Positions 9,139 to 17,204 of a DNA stretch of 64,000 bases are shown here, piece by piece (within the stretch, counting starts at the first letter, position 1; each line of letters starts with the position of its first letter). Below the pieces are notes generated by a model. That model saw only the letters and a list, made by a program, of their open reading frames with translations. It had not been told where the DNA came from and did no database searches. The position numbers were made by a program, and so were the translations under genes. The stretch comes from UBA2031 sp037189985 (lineage in GTDB: Bacteria; Pseudomonadota; Gammaproteobacteria; Pseudomonadales; Moraxellaceae), in the NCBI GenBank assembly GCA_037189985.1, contig JBBCJX010000011.1, positions 62,001-126,000 on the forward strand, read 5' to 3'.

Positions 9139-9243
9139 GGCGGCACAAGGCGGTGCCGCCGCAAACCCGCGGGGTTTGTCGTGAGTGAAGTGAGGACCTG
9201 CGCCGCATTTCACAGTTGAGCGGATTTTCAGGAGAAAATCCGC
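9139..9243. repeat. Cluster of three hairpins upstream of tRNA-Gln
   Basis: Between ispE and the tRNA lie three perfect inverted repeats: GGCGGCAC/GTGCCGCC (9139-9146 and 9153-9160), AAACCC/GGGTTT (9163-9168 and 9172-9177) and GCGGATTTTC/GAAAATCCGC with an AGGA loop (9220-9229 and 9234-9243). None has a T-run, so they are not typical terminators. They may be a short dispersed repeat element, or structures in an ispE-tRNA transcript that are processed near the tRNA 5' end. No gene is visible in this stretch. Confidence 0.6.
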
Positions 9244-9251
9244 GTAGAAAG

Positions 9252-9326
9252 AGGGGCGTCGCCAAGCGGTAAGGCAGCGGGTTTTGATCCCGCCATGCGT
9301 TGGTTCGAATCCAGCCGCCCCTGCCA
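9252..9326 (+). tRNA. tRNA-Gln (anticodon TTG)
   Basis: 75 nt with encoded CCA. The acceptor stem AGGGGCG pairs with CGCCCCT, the discriminator is G, the anticodon arm GCGGG-TTTTGAT-CCCGC carries TTG, and the T-arm has GGTTCGAATCC. It reads CAA/CAG glutamine codons. It lies between ispE and prs, its usual place in Pseudomonas-type genomes. Confidence 0.97.
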
Positions 9327-9449
9327 TTCTGTATTTACGAGGCATCGGAAAATCAGGACAAATTTCCGGTGCGTGCAAAAACCGGCATTGCGATGCCGCG
9401 ATGACACAAATCGACCTTCATTCACACGTTCACAAAGCCAGCCGCCATC

Positions 9450-10400
9450 ATGCCCAATCTGGTCCTCTTCACCGGTAATGCCAATCCCGAGCTGGCACAG
9501 AAAGTCGCCCAGCAATTGCACATTCCGCTGGGCGCAGCACAGGTAGGCCGCTTCTCCGACGGCGAAATCGCCATCGAGATCATCGACAACGTTCGCGGTA
9601 AAGACGTGTTCATCCTGCAGTCCACCTGCCATCCCACCAATGACAACCTGATGGAAGTCATTGTCATGGCAGATGCCTTGCGCCGCGCCTCCGCCGGCCG
9701 CATCACGGCCGTGATTCCCTATTTCGGCTATGCCCGCCAGGATCGCCGCGTGCGTTCCGCTCGCGTGCCTATCACGGCCAAGATAGTTGCTGACATGCTG
9801 ACCACGGTCGGCATAGACCGCGTGCTCACGGTCGACCTGCACGCTGACCAGATACAGGGCTTCTTCGACATTCCTGTCGACAACATCTACGCCTCGCCCG
9901 TGCTGTTGGCCGACATCGAAAAGCAGGCCTATGACAACCTCATGGTGGTTTCACCCGATGTCGGCGGCGTGGTGCGCGCACGTGCCGTTGCCAAGCAGTT
10001 CGGCGATGCCGACCTTGCCATCATCGACAAGCGCCGCCCCAAGGCCAATGAGTCGCAGGTGATGCACATCATCGGCGAGGTCAAGGGCCGTGACTGCGTG
10101 ATTGTCGATGACATGGTCGATACGGCCGGCACGCTCTGCAAGGCCGCCGCTGCATTGAAAGACAATGGCGCACGTCGCGTGCTGGCCTATTGCACGCATG
10201 CCGTGCTCTCCGGCCCTGCCGTGCAGAACATCCAGAATTCCGTGCTCGACGAACTGGTGGTGACCGACACCATACCGCTGACACCGGAAGCGCTTGCCAC
10301 CGGCCGAATCCGCCAGGTATCGCTGGCCGGCATGCTGGCCGAGACCGTACGCCGCATCAACAACGAAGAATCCATCAGCGCGATGTTCGAACTGCTTTAA
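9450..10400 (+). CDS. prs: Ribose-phosphate pyrophosphokinase
   Basis: Makes PRPP from ribose-5-phosphate and ATP, feeding purine, pyrimidine, histidine, tryptophan and NAD synthesis. The 316-residue length is normal. Visible motifs include GRFSDGE near the N-terminus, the flexible ATP region YFGYARQDRR, the metal-binding DLHADQIQGFF, and the PRPP-binding loop DDMVDTAGTL near residues 219-230. It sits between tRNA-Gln and rplY. Confidence 0.97.
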   Translation: MPNLVLFTGNANPELAQKVAQQLHIPLGAAQVGRFSDGEIAIEIIDNVRGKDVFILQSTCHPTNDNLMEVIVMADALRRASAGRITAVIPYFGYARQDRRVRSARVPITAKIVADMLTTVGIDRVLTVDLHADQIQGFFDIPVDNIYASPVLLADIEKQAYDNLMVVSPDVGGVVRARAVAKQFGDADLAIIDKRRPKANESQVMHIIGEVKGRDCVIVDDMVDTAGTLCKAAAALKDNGARRVLAYCTHAVLSGPAVQNIQNSVLDELVVTDTIPLTPEALATGRIRQVSLAGMLAETVRRINNEESISAMFELL

Positions 10401-10498
10401 GCAGGATCGTGCCGATGCAACACGCCGCATAATTCCATGCGGCATGAACCCCGCCACTGTCCGGTCGCAGGACGATGGTGGAAAACCGGAGACTGAAA

Positions 10499-11104
10499 AT
10501 GTCTGTGAGCTTTACGCTGAACGCGAACGCCCGGACCGACGAAGGGAAAGGTGCGAGCCGCCGCCTGCGTCGTCTGGAGAGCCGAGTCCCCGCCGTGATT
10601 TACGGTGGTGGCAAGGATGCAGAATCCATTTCCCTGGAACTGCGTGAACTGGTCAAGGCACTGGAAAGCGAAGCCTTCTATTCGCACATCCTCACCATCA
10701 CCATTGATGGCAAGCCCCAGCAGGCCGTGCTCAAAGCACTGCAGCGTCACCCGGCCAAGAACACGCCCATGCACGCCGATTTCCTGCGCGTGGATGCCAG
10801 CCACAAGCTGCGCAAGAAAGTGCCGCTGCACTTCCTGAATCAGGACACCTGTGTTGGCGTGAAGCTGGAAGGTGGCGAGCTGGCCATCATGGCAGCCGAC
10901 CTGGAAGTGGCCTGCCTGCCGGCCGACCTGCCCGAGTATCTGGAAATCGACCTGAAGGACGTGCATGTGGGCACCACGCTGCACATCTCCGACATCAAGT
11001 TGCCGAAGGGTGTGGAAGTGCCAGCCCTGGCACTGGGCCAAGATCACGACCAGCCCATCGCCAACGTGCACAAGTCGCGCGTGGAAGAACCCAAGGCCGA
11101 ATAA
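10499..11104 (+). CDS. rplY: 50S ribosomal protein L25 (general stress protein Ctc / TL5 type)
   Basis: L25 binds 5S rRNA. The start ATG at 10499 (MSVSFTLNANAR) was chosen because it has CGGAGA about 5 bases upstream and matches the family N-terminus; an in-frame GTG 8 codons earlier looks spurious. The 201-residue protein is the long Ctc form: an N-terminal L25 domain with KGASRRLRRL and VPAVIYGGGKD, followed by the beta-rich TL5 C-terminal domain. A strong terminator follows at 11123-11150. Confidence 0.95.
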   Translation: MSVSFTLNANARTDEGKGASRRLRRLESRVPAVIYGGGKDAESISLELRELVKALESEAFYSHILTITIDGKPQQAVLKALQRHPAKNTPMHADFLRVDASHKLRKKVPLHFLNQDTCVGVKLEGGELAIMAADLEVACLPADLPEYLEIDLKDVHVGTTLHISDIKLPKGVEVPALALGQDHDQPIANVHKSRVEEPKAE

Positions 11105-11122
11105 TCCCGCCTTGTGTCCGGT

Positions 11123-11150
11123 AAAAAGCGGGGCTCAGGCCCCGCTTTTT
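11123..11150 (+). terminator. Intrinsic terminator after rplY
   Basis: A perfect GC stem GCGGGGC/GCCCCGC with loop TCAG, flanked by five A and five T bases. It ends the prs-rplY unit, and pth starts 90 bases further on. Confidence 0.92.
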
Positions 11151-11239
11151 CTTGGTGGACGGAAAGCCCTTGTGGGAGTGGCAACAGCCGCGATAATCCC
11201 CACCTGCCTTCATGAAACAGCCGTCATGCGTGGATTTCC

Positions 11240-11824
11240 ATGAGTGGACTCAGACTCATCGTCGGGCTCGGCAATCCGGGGCCCGAATACGCAGCCACCC
11301 GGCACAACGCCGGCCAGTGGTTCGTGGCAGCGCTGGCTGACAAATACGGCATCCACCTTGCCCACGATCCCAAGTATCACGGCCTCACCGGACGCGGTAC
11401 GGTACTGGGCCAGGACTTGCGCCTGCTGATCCCCACCACCTTCATGAATCTTTCCGGGCAAGCCGTTGGCGCGCTCGCCACTTTTTTCAAGATCATGCCG
11501 GATGAAATACTCGTCGCGCATGATGAACTGGACCTGCTCCCCGGCACCGTCCGCCTGAAAACCGGCGGCGGCCATGGCGGACACAACGGCCTGCGCGACA
11601 TCATTCGCGCGCTCGCCAACCAGAACGGTTTTCACCGTCTGCGTATCGGCATCGGCCATCCGGGTGATGCCAGCAAGGTATCGGGATTCGTGCTGACCAA
11701 GGCTCCCTCTTCCGAGCAGGACTTGATTGATCGCGCAATGGACGAAGCCGTTTCCCAAAGCGATGACATGGTGGCCGGGAAGATTGCCCAGGCCATGAAC
11801 AGACTGAACGGCTTCAAGGCCTGA
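11240..11824 (+). CDS. pth: Peptidyl-tRNA hydrolase
   Basis: Recycles peptidyl-tRNAs dropped from ribosomes by cleaving the peptide-tRNA ester bond. The 194-residue protein has the diagnostic N-terminus LIVGLGNPGPEYAATRHNAG with catalytic H22, the FMNLSGQAV segment, the conserved HDELDL acidic motif and GGGHGGHNGLR. Together with ychF directly downstream, it forms the conserved rplY-pth-ychF arrangement. Confidence 0.97.
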   Translation: MSGLRLIVGLGNPGPEYAATRHNAGQWFVAALADKYGIHLAHDPKYHGLTGRGTVLGQDLRLLIPTTFMNLSGQAVGALATFFKIMPDEILVAHDELDLLPGTVRLKTGGGHGGHNGLRDIIRALANQNGFHRLRIGIGHPGDASKVSGFVLTKAPSSEQDLIDRAMDEAVSQSDDMVAGKIAQAMNRLNGFKA

Positions 11825-11882
11825 CACACCACTCCTTCTGCCTCTGCGGGGACGAAGGAGAACACGAGCAAGGTAAAAAGAC

Positions 11883-12974
11883 ATGGCTATCAACTGCGGT
11901 ATCGTCGGACTCCCCAACGTCGGCAAATCCACCCTCTTCAACGCTCTCACCAAGGCTGGCATCGCTGCAGAGAACTTTCCTTTCTGCACCATCGAACCCA
12001 ACACCGGTATCGTGCCCGTCCCGGACACGCGCCAGGATGCCCTTGCCGCCATCGTGAAGCCCGAGCGCGTGATGCCTGCCACCATGGAGTTCGTGGACAT
12101 CGCCGGTCTTGTGGCAGGTGCCAGCAAGGGAGAGGGCCTGGGCAACCAGTTCCTCGCCAACATCCGCGAGACCGATGCCATTGCCCATGTCGTGCGCTGC
12201 TTTGAAGACGACAACGTGATTCACGTCTCCAACCGCATCAATCCTGTCGATGACATCGAAATCATCAACATGGAGCTGGCGCTCGCTGACCTGGATACGG
12301 CAGAAAAAGCCCTCAAGCGCGTGGAGAAGCAGGCCAAGGGCGGCGACAAGGAAGCCCTAGCCCTGAAAGCCGTGATCGAGAAAATCCTGCCCGCCCTTTC
12401 GGAAGGCCAGCGTGCACGCTCGCTTGATCTCTCGAAGGAAGAACTGCTCGCCCTCAAACCGCTCTGCCTCATCACCACCAAGCCCGTGATGTACATTGCC
12501 AATGTGTCGGAGGACGGCTTCGAGAACAATCCGCATCTGGATGCCGTACTGAAATATGCTGCCGAAGAAGATGCCGTGGTCGTGCCCATCTGCAACAAGA
12601 TCGAAGCCGAAATCGCCGAACTGGATGACGCTGACAGGCAAGAATTCCTGGACACACTGGGCATGGAAGAGCCCGGACTGAACCGGGTCATTCGTGCCGG
12701 CTACCGCTTGCTGGGCCTGCAAACCTACTTCACGGCCGGCGTAAAGGAAGTTCGCGCCTGGACCATCAGGATAGGCGCCACGGCACCGCAATCTGCCGCC
12801 GCAATCCACACCGATTTCGAGAAAGGCTTCATCCGCGCCGAAGTCATCGCCTACGACGACTTCGTGAAATACAACGGTGAAGCAGGCGCCAAGGAAGCCG
12901 GGAAATGGCGACTGGAAGGCAAGGAATACATCGTGAAAGACGGCGACGTGATGCACTTCCGCTTCAACGTCTGA
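11883..12974 (+). CDS. ychF: Ribosome-binding ATPase YchF (OBG family)
   Basis: A 363-residue P-loop NTPase that prefers ATP over GTP and binds the ribosome; in E. coli it affects the oxidative-stress response. The P-loop GLPNVGKST lies at residues 9-17, followed by FPFCTIEPN (switch I) and the DIAGLVAGASKGEGLGN G3/switch II region. A coiled-coil insertion runs from about 140 to 175 (NMELALADLDTAEKALKRV), and the C-terminus is a TGS domain. It sits 58 bases downstream of pth. Confidence 0.97.
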   Translation: MAINCGIVGLPNVGKSTLFNALTKAGIAAENFPFCTIEPNTGIVPVPDTRQDALAAIVKPERVMPATMEFVDIAGLVAGASKGEGLGNQFLANIRETDAIAHVVRCFEDDNVIHVSNRINPVDDIEIINMELALADLDTAEKALKRVEKQAKGGDKEALALKAVIEKILPALSEGQRARSLDLSKEELLALKPLCLITTKPVMYIANVSEDGFENNPHLDAVLKYAAEEDAVVVPICNKIEAEIAELDDADRQEFLDTLGMEEPGLNRVIRAGYRLLGLQTYFTAGVKEVRAWTIRIGATAPQSAAAIHTDFEKGFIRAEVIAYDDFVKYNGEAGAKEAGKWRLEGKEYIVKDGDVMHFRFNV

Positions 12975-13033
12975 CCCCGGATGTACTGCACAGACAAGCC
13001 ATTGCCTGTGCATGCCCCCACTGAAACCGGATG

Positions 13034-14059
13034 CTAGCGAGGTTGCCGCTCGTACCATCCGCGCGAGGCATTGACCGCCTTCACGACCAGCAGCATGGCC
13101 GGTACCTCGACCAGCACCCCGACTACCGTCGCCACTGCGGCGCCCGAATGCAAGCCGAAAACGCTGATGGCGACTGCAACAGACAGTTCAAAGAAATTAC
13201 TCGCGCCAATCAGGGCCGATGGACAGGCCACATTGTGCTGTTCGCCTGCACACCTGTTCAGCCAATAGGCCAGGCCTGAATTGAAGAACACCTGCACCAG
13301 AATCGGCACCGCCAGGATGGCGATGATCAGTGGTTGCGCAAGGATGGCCTCGCCCTGAAAGGCGAACAGCAGTACTAGCATGAGTAGCAGCGCAATCATC
13401 GACCATGGCCCCAATCTGTCCATGACGCTCTCAAACATTGCCTGCCCTTTCGCCAGCAGGTATCTGCGCCAGCATTGGGCCAGGATGACAGGAACAACGA
13501 TGTAGAGCGCCACCGAAATCAGCAGCGTATCCCAGGGCACCATGATTGAGGACATGCCAAGCAGAAGCCCGACAATGGGTGCAAAAGCAAAGATCATGAT
13601 GACATCGTTCAGGGCGACCTGTGACAACGTGAAATACGGATCACCCTTGGTCAGCCTGCTCCAGACAAACACCATTGCCGTGCAAGGTGCTGCTGCCAGC
13701 AGTATCAAGCCTGCAATATAACTATCGATTTGTTCTGTAGGCAGAAACGGCGCGAATACGTGCCGGATGAACAGCCAGCCGAGCAGCGCCATGGAAAACG
13801 GCTTGACCGCCCAATTCACAAAGAGCGTCACACCGATACCGCGCCAGTGTGCCTTTACCTGATGCAGTGCGCCGAAATCGATCTTCATCAGCATGGGGAT
13901 GATCATCACCCATATCAGCAGGCCCACCGGAATATTGACCCGGGCCAGCTCCATACGGCTCACCGCCATGGACACATCCGGCGCGGCCTGGCCCAGCGCA
14001 ATGCCGGCGACAATGCACAAGGCCACCCATAACGTCAGGTAACGCTCAAACACGCTCAC
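13034..14059 (-). CDS. acr3: Arsenite efflux permease, ACR3 family
   Basis: A 341-residue inner-membrane protein with about ten hydrophobic segments that exports arsenite, driven by the proton gradient. It belongs to ACR3 (BART superfamily), not ArsB: the N-terminus ERYLTLWVALCIVAGIALG, the IWVMIIPMLMKIDF segment, the conserved cysteine C126 in AAAPCTAMVFVWS, and the late conserved glutamate in LVEVPAMLLVV all fit. It is the last gene of the leftward arsR-arsC-acr3 operon. Confidence 0.93.
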   Translation of the reverse strand: MSVFERYLTLWVALCIVAGIALGQAAPDVSMAVSRMELARVNIPVGLLIWVMIIPMLMKIDFGALHQVKAHWRGIGVTLFVNWAVKPFSMALLGWLFIRHVFAPFLPTEQIDSYIAGLILLAAAPCTAMVFVWSRLTKGDPYFTLSQVALNDVIMIFAFAPIVGLLLGMSSIMVPWDTLLISVALYIVVPVILAQCWRRYLLAKGQAMFESVMDRLGPWSMIALLLMLVLLFAFQGEAILAQPLIIAILAVPILVQVFFNSGLAYWLNRCAGEQHNVACPSALIGASNFFELSVAVAISVFGLHSGAAVATVVGVLVEVPAMLLVVKAVNASRGWYERQPR

Positions 14060-14108
14060 GGCATTTTTCCCGCGGCAATGGCCACCGGTTCGCCTTGGCT
14101 GTCCATGC

Positions 14109-14621
14109 TCAATTCACTACACAGGCTTTTCCGATATCCGCCAGCTCACGTTTGATGGCCGTTTGGTCAAGTACCGTCAGCGGCAGATTCACGAACAGAC
14201 GCACACGATTCATGATGTGCCGGAACGTCTTGTCGAAAGCACGGCGCTTCTCTTCATCACTGCCCTTAACAGCTGCCGGGTCTGCAAATCCCCAATGTGC
14301 AGAAACGGGTTGGCCGGGCCAGACCGGACAGACCTCACCAGCGGCGTTGTCACAGACCGTGATGATGAAATCCATCTTTGGTGCATCCGGCCGGGAAAAC
14401 TCGTCCCAACTCTTGCTGCGCAGGTTTTCGGAGGGATAGTTGATCGATTTCAGCTTTTCGAGCGCAAACGGATTCACTGCCCCGTTCGGATGACTGCCGG
14501 CACTATAGGCACGAAAACGGCCTTGCCCCATCGTGTTTACAAGAGCCTCAGCCATGATGCTGCGGGCAGAGTTTCCGGTACACAGCATGAGTACGTTGTA
14601 AGTTCTTTCTGTCATGAGCAT
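14109..14621 (-). CDS. arsC: Arsenate reductase, low-molecular-weight phosphatase type
   Basis: Reduces arsenate to arsenite for export by the adjacent Acr3. The 170-residue protein carries the phosphatase-like P-loop CTGNSARS with catalytic C14, and two further cysteines in TVCDNAAGEVCPVWPG that could complete the thiol relay. This is the LMW-PTPase-type family, unrelated to the glutaredoxin-dependent E. coli plasmid ArsC. The start is uncertain by two codons: an ATG at 14615 is equally possible, and neither has a strong ribosome binding site. A 67-base gap separates it from arsR. Confidence 0.9.
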   Translation of the reverse strand: MLMTERTYNVLMLCTGNSARSIMAEALVNTMGQGRFRAYSAGSHPNGAVNPFALEKLKSINYPSENLRSKSWDEFSRPDAPKMDFIITVCDNAAGEVCPVWPGQPVSAHWGFADPAAVKGSDEEKRRAFDKTFRHIMNRVRLFVNLPLTVLDQTAIKRELADIGKACVVN

Positions 14622-14688
14622 GGCTTTCAGTTGTTGATGAAGTCTTGGGAACAGAGCAACCAGGAGTCCGCCAAGGCAACTCCCGGCA

Positions 14689-15021
14689 TCATGCCTTTAC
14701 ATCCCCGCTAACCGGAGAGCAGACAAGCTCGCAGGGCTCGCCGCGACAACAGTTTTCGGAGAGAAAGGTCACCAGCGCGGCGATGGTCGAGAAACTGGCT
14801 TCGTAGATGACAAAACGCCCCTCCTGCCGCGAACTCACCATTCCTGCATGCGCCAGTTCCTTGAGGTGAAAGGACAATGACGACGGAGGAATGCCGGATG
14901 CCTCACTGATTTTGCCGGCAGCCATACCGGCCGGACCGGCCTGCACCAGCAGGCGAAATACATTGAGCCGGGATTCCTGAGCGAGGGCAGCAAGTGCCGT
15001 GACAGCATTTATTGTTTCCAT
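14689..15021 (-). CDS. arsR: ArsR-family arsenic-responsive repressor
   Basis: A 110-residue winged-helix repressor. The recognition region ASGIPPSSLSFHLKELAHAGMV (41-62) fits the ArsR/SmtB HTH, and a cysteine-rich C-terminus (C91, C92, C97, C101) is placed like the C-terminal arsenite site of the Acidithiobacillus ferrooxidans ArsR type rather than the CxC of plasmid R773 ArsR. It is the first gene of arsR-arsC-acr3. The start codon lies inside the 42-base operator palindrome, and a good promoter would start transcription at the A of ATG, so the message may be leaderless. Confidence 0.93.
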   Translation of the reverse strand: METINAVTALAALAQESRLNVFRLLVQAGPAGMAAGKISEASGIPPSSLSFHLKELAHAGMVSSRQEGRFVIYEASFSTIAALVTFLSENCCRGEPCELVCSPVSGDVKA

Positions 15022-15055
15022 ATTTCAATAATAGTGGAAATATAGAAACAATCAA
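15011..15055 (-). promoter_or_regulatory. arsR promoter with large operator palindrome
   Basis: The arms ATTGTTTC-x-ATATTTC and GAAATAT-x-GAAACAAT (15011-15026 and 15037-15052) form a near-perfect 42-base palindrome with one mismatched pair. On the minus strand a -35 TTGATT (15055-15050), a 16-base spacer and a -10 TATTAT (15033-15028) are embedded in it, followed 6 bases later by the arsR ATG (15021). ArsR bound here would cover the promoter, giving autorepression relieved by arsenite. Confidence 0.75.
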
Positions 15056-15115
15056 GACAGGGCAATAACCCATATCAGGCAGCGGTATACTGGCCAGCGA
15101 ATACTGGAGCCCATT

Positions 15116-16408
15116 GTGAGCCTGTCCACCCAACTGCTTGTCATTCTTGCCCTGATTGTCGGCAGCGCCTTTTTCTCGATTTCGGAAATCTCTCTGGCGG
15201 CCGCACGCCGCCTCAAGCTGAAGGTCATGGCAGACGAAGGCGATTCCCGGGCCCGCGACGTGCTGGCCCTCCAGGAGAAACCTGGCCACTTTTTCACCGC
15301 CATACAGATCGGCGTCAACACCGTCGCCATCCTTGCCGGCATCTTCGGCGAATCCGCCCTCACACCCTACTTCCTGCAGCTCCTGGCGCTGCTCTATACC
15401 GGCCCGGCACTGGGAACGCTGGCCATGATCTGCTCATTCCTGACCATCACCTCGCTCTTTGTGGTGCTGGCTGACCTTGTGCCCAAGCGACTGGCCATGG
15501 CCGCTCCCGAGGCCGTGGCGCTCAGGGTCGTAAAGCCCATGCAGGCCTGTATCACACTGTTCAAACCTGCCGTATGGCTCTTCAACAGCCTGTCCGACCA
15601 CCTCATCAGGCTGCTGGGGCTCCCCGCCCAGCGCACGGATGACATCACCTTTGATGACATCTACGCGGTTGTGGATGCCGGCGCCCAGGCAGGGGTGCTG
15701 CACCGGCAGGAATACCATCTCATCGAGAATGTGTTCGAATTGGAGTCACGGCAGGTTTCCTCAGCCATGACGACACGCGAAAGCATCATCTACTTCACGC
15801 TGCAGGAATCCGAGGCAGAGCTGCGGCGTCAGATCGCCCTCTACTCCCACTCCAAGTTCCTGGTCTGCGACGACGTGATAGACCGCATGGTGGGCTATGC
15901 CGACTCCAAAGACCTGTTGGCTCGCATCATCAGCAATGAACCGCTGGTCCTCAAGGATGCCCCCTGGCTCAAACCCGTCCTCACCATTCCCGACAGCCTC
16001 ACCCTCTCCGAACTCCTGGCCCAGTTCCGCGCCAGCCGCGAAGACTTTGCCATCGTGCTCAACGAATACGCGCTGGTGGTCGGCCTCATCACCCTGAATG
16101 ACGTGATGAGCACGGTCATGGGTGACCTGGTCATCGCCAACCAGCAGCAGATTGTGAAGCGCGACGACCACAGCTGGCTGATCGACGGCCTGACCCCCGT
16201 GGAAAACGTCATGCGGGCCCTGGATATCGAGTCCTTCCCGGACGACAGCAACTACGGGACCATCGCCGGCTTCATCATGTTCAGCCTGCGCAAGGTGCCC
16301 AAGCTGACGGATGCCGTCACCCATGCCGGCTACAAGTTCGAGGTCGTGGACATCGAGAACCACCGCATCGACCAGCTCCTTGTCACGCGATTGCCCGCAG
16401 AGACCTGA
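15116..16408 (+). CDS. paeA: PaeA/YtfL-like CNNM-CBS membrane transporter
   Basis: A 430-residue inner-membrane protein that closely follows E. coli/Salmonella YtfL (PaeA, linked to cadaverine/putrescine export) in its landmarks: FFSISEISLAAARRLKLK at the N-terminus, then TSDDIYAVV-like FDDIYAVVDAGAQAGVL, LIENVFELESR, SKFLVCDD, FAIVLNEYALVVGLITLND and a C-terminal YKFEVVDIENHRIDQLLVTR. Domain order: DUF21/CNNM transmembrane region (about 1-190), CBS pair (about 205-330), CorC_HlyC domain (about 345-430). The start is a GTG at 15116. It is divergent from arsR. Substrate assignment is by family only. Confidence 0.85.
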   Translation: MSLSTQLLVILALIVGSAFFSISEISLAAARRLKLKVMADEGDSRARDVLALQEKPGHFFTAIQIGVNTVAILAGIFGESALTPYFLQLLALLYTGPALGTLAMICSFLTITSLFVVLADLVPKRLAMAAPEAVALRVVKPMQACITLFKPAVWLFNSLSDHLIRLLGLPAQRTDDITFDDIYAVVDAGAQAGVLHRQEYHLIENVFELESRQVSSAMTTRESIIYFTLQESEAELRRQIALYSHSKFLVCDDVIDRMVGYADSKDLLARIISNEPLVLKDAPWLKPVLTIPDSLTLSELLAQFRASREDFAIVLNEYALVVGLITLNDVMSTVMGDLVIANQQQIVKRDDHSWLIDGLTPVENVMRALDIESFPDDSNYGTIAGFIMFSLRKVPKLTDAVTHAGYKFEVVDIENHRIDQLLVTRLPAET

Positions 16409-16424
16409 TACCGCCCGGCACGGC

Positions 16425-16452
16425 TTGACAGCCCCGGCCACCATGGCAAAAT
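16425..16452 (+). promoter_or_regulatory. Probable promoter of tRNA-Met
   Basis: A consensus -35 TTGACA (16425-16430), a 16-base spacer and a -10 CAAAAT (16447-16452), followed by the GC-rich stretch GCGCGCC just before the expected start point. Such a discriminator is typical of stringently controlled stable-RNA promoters. Confidence 0.65.
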
Positions 16453-16469
16453 GCGCGCCTCTCGCACAT

Positions 16470-16546
16470 GGCTATGTAGCTCAGTTGGTTAGAGCGCAGC
16501 ATTCATAATGCTGATGTCGCAGGTTCAAGTCCCGCCATAGCCACCA
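16470..16546 (+). tRNA. tRNA-Met, elongator (anticodon CAT)
   Basis: 77 nt including CCA. The acceptor stem GGCTATG pairs with CATAGCC, the discriminator is A, and the anticodon loop in AGCATTCATAATGCT carries CAT. The perfectly paired first base pair (G-C) argues for the elongator rather than the initiator tRNA. A terminator follows 12 bases downstream. Confidence 0.96.
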
Positions 16547-16557
16547 GAGAATTCAAA

Positions 16558-16583
16558 GGGCCAGCATCAGCTGGCCCTTTTTT
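16558..16583 (+). terminator. Intrinsic terminator after tRNA-Met
   Basis: Stem GGGCCAGC/GCTGGCCC with loop ATCA and six T bases, so the tRNA is a single-gene transcript. Confidence 0.93.
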
Positions 16584-16726
16584 ATTACATATCCTCCAAC
16601 AAGACATCGCAGATTACTTCAGGACAGCAGCGCCAAAAACGGCAGCTCATTGCGGTTTCCACGAATTGGCAGGTCATGGCTTGCGGCTTAAGGTCATATG
16701 CCTTCCGACACCACTATCCTGCTGCA

Positions 16727-17143
16727 ATGAAAAGAACGCTTCTCCTGGCTGCGTGCCTGACAAATCCTCTTATCTCAATCGCAACGGAAACCACGGCACC
16801 AGACATCATCAATGTCTGCGTGAATGCGGAAGGCCACAAAATACTCAGCAACAAGGCCTGTCCCAGCGGCTACCAGACACATGCCCACAAGGTGGAGCCC
16901 AATGTCCTGCCCAGTGACGGCCTGCGCTCCTGGGCAAAGCGATCGCCTGCCGCACCTGCTCAGACCTGGGCACAGCTTGCAGCCGAGAGAAGGGAGGCAC
17001 TCGCCCATGCCGAGCGGCAGGAACGAACCATTCGTTGTGAAAATGCAAAACGTGACTACAGCTTCGAAAGCACGTGGAAGTCACACAATGCCAGACCACA
17101 TGCCAAGAAGATCATCATGGACAGGGAGTGTGCAGGACTCTGA
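16727..17143 (+). CDS. Small exported protein of unknown function (DUF4124-like)
   Basis: 138 residues. The start ATG at 16727 gives a clear signal peptide (MKRTLLLAACLTNPLISIAT); an in-frame ATG 17 codons earlier lacks this feature. The mature N-terminus INVCVNAEGHKILSNKACPSGYQ resembles the cysteine-containing repeat of DUF4124 proteins, and the rest is charged and helical (LAAERREALAHAERQERTIRCENAKRDY). Four cysteines in the mature part could form disulfides in the periplasm. The ribosome binding site is weak. Function unknown; the family link is tentative. Confidence 0.7.
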   Translation: MKRTLLLAACLTNPLISIATETTAPDIINVCVNAEGHKILSNKACPSGYQTHAHKVEPNVLPSDGLRSWAKRSPAAPAQTWAQLAAERREALAHAERQERTIRCENAKRDYSFESTWKSHNARPHAKKIIMDRECAGL

Positions 17144-17159
17144 ATGCTCACAGCTCCAC

Positions 17160-17189
17160 AAAAAAGCCCGGCAATAGCCGGGCTTTTTT
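17160..17189. terminator. Bidirectional terminator
   Basis: Stem GCCCGGC/GCCGGGC with loop AATA, six A bases before and six T bases after, so it works on both strands. It lies between two convergent genes: the small exported protein and the first AdeT-like gene. Confidence 0.93.
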
Positions 17190-17204
17190 GTATTGGATAC
17201 CAGC

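Noticed and set aside
13034..15021. Arsenic operon as part of a mobile element
   Set aside because: No transposase, integrase or direct repeat flanks it, and its base composition does not differ visibly from its neighbours.
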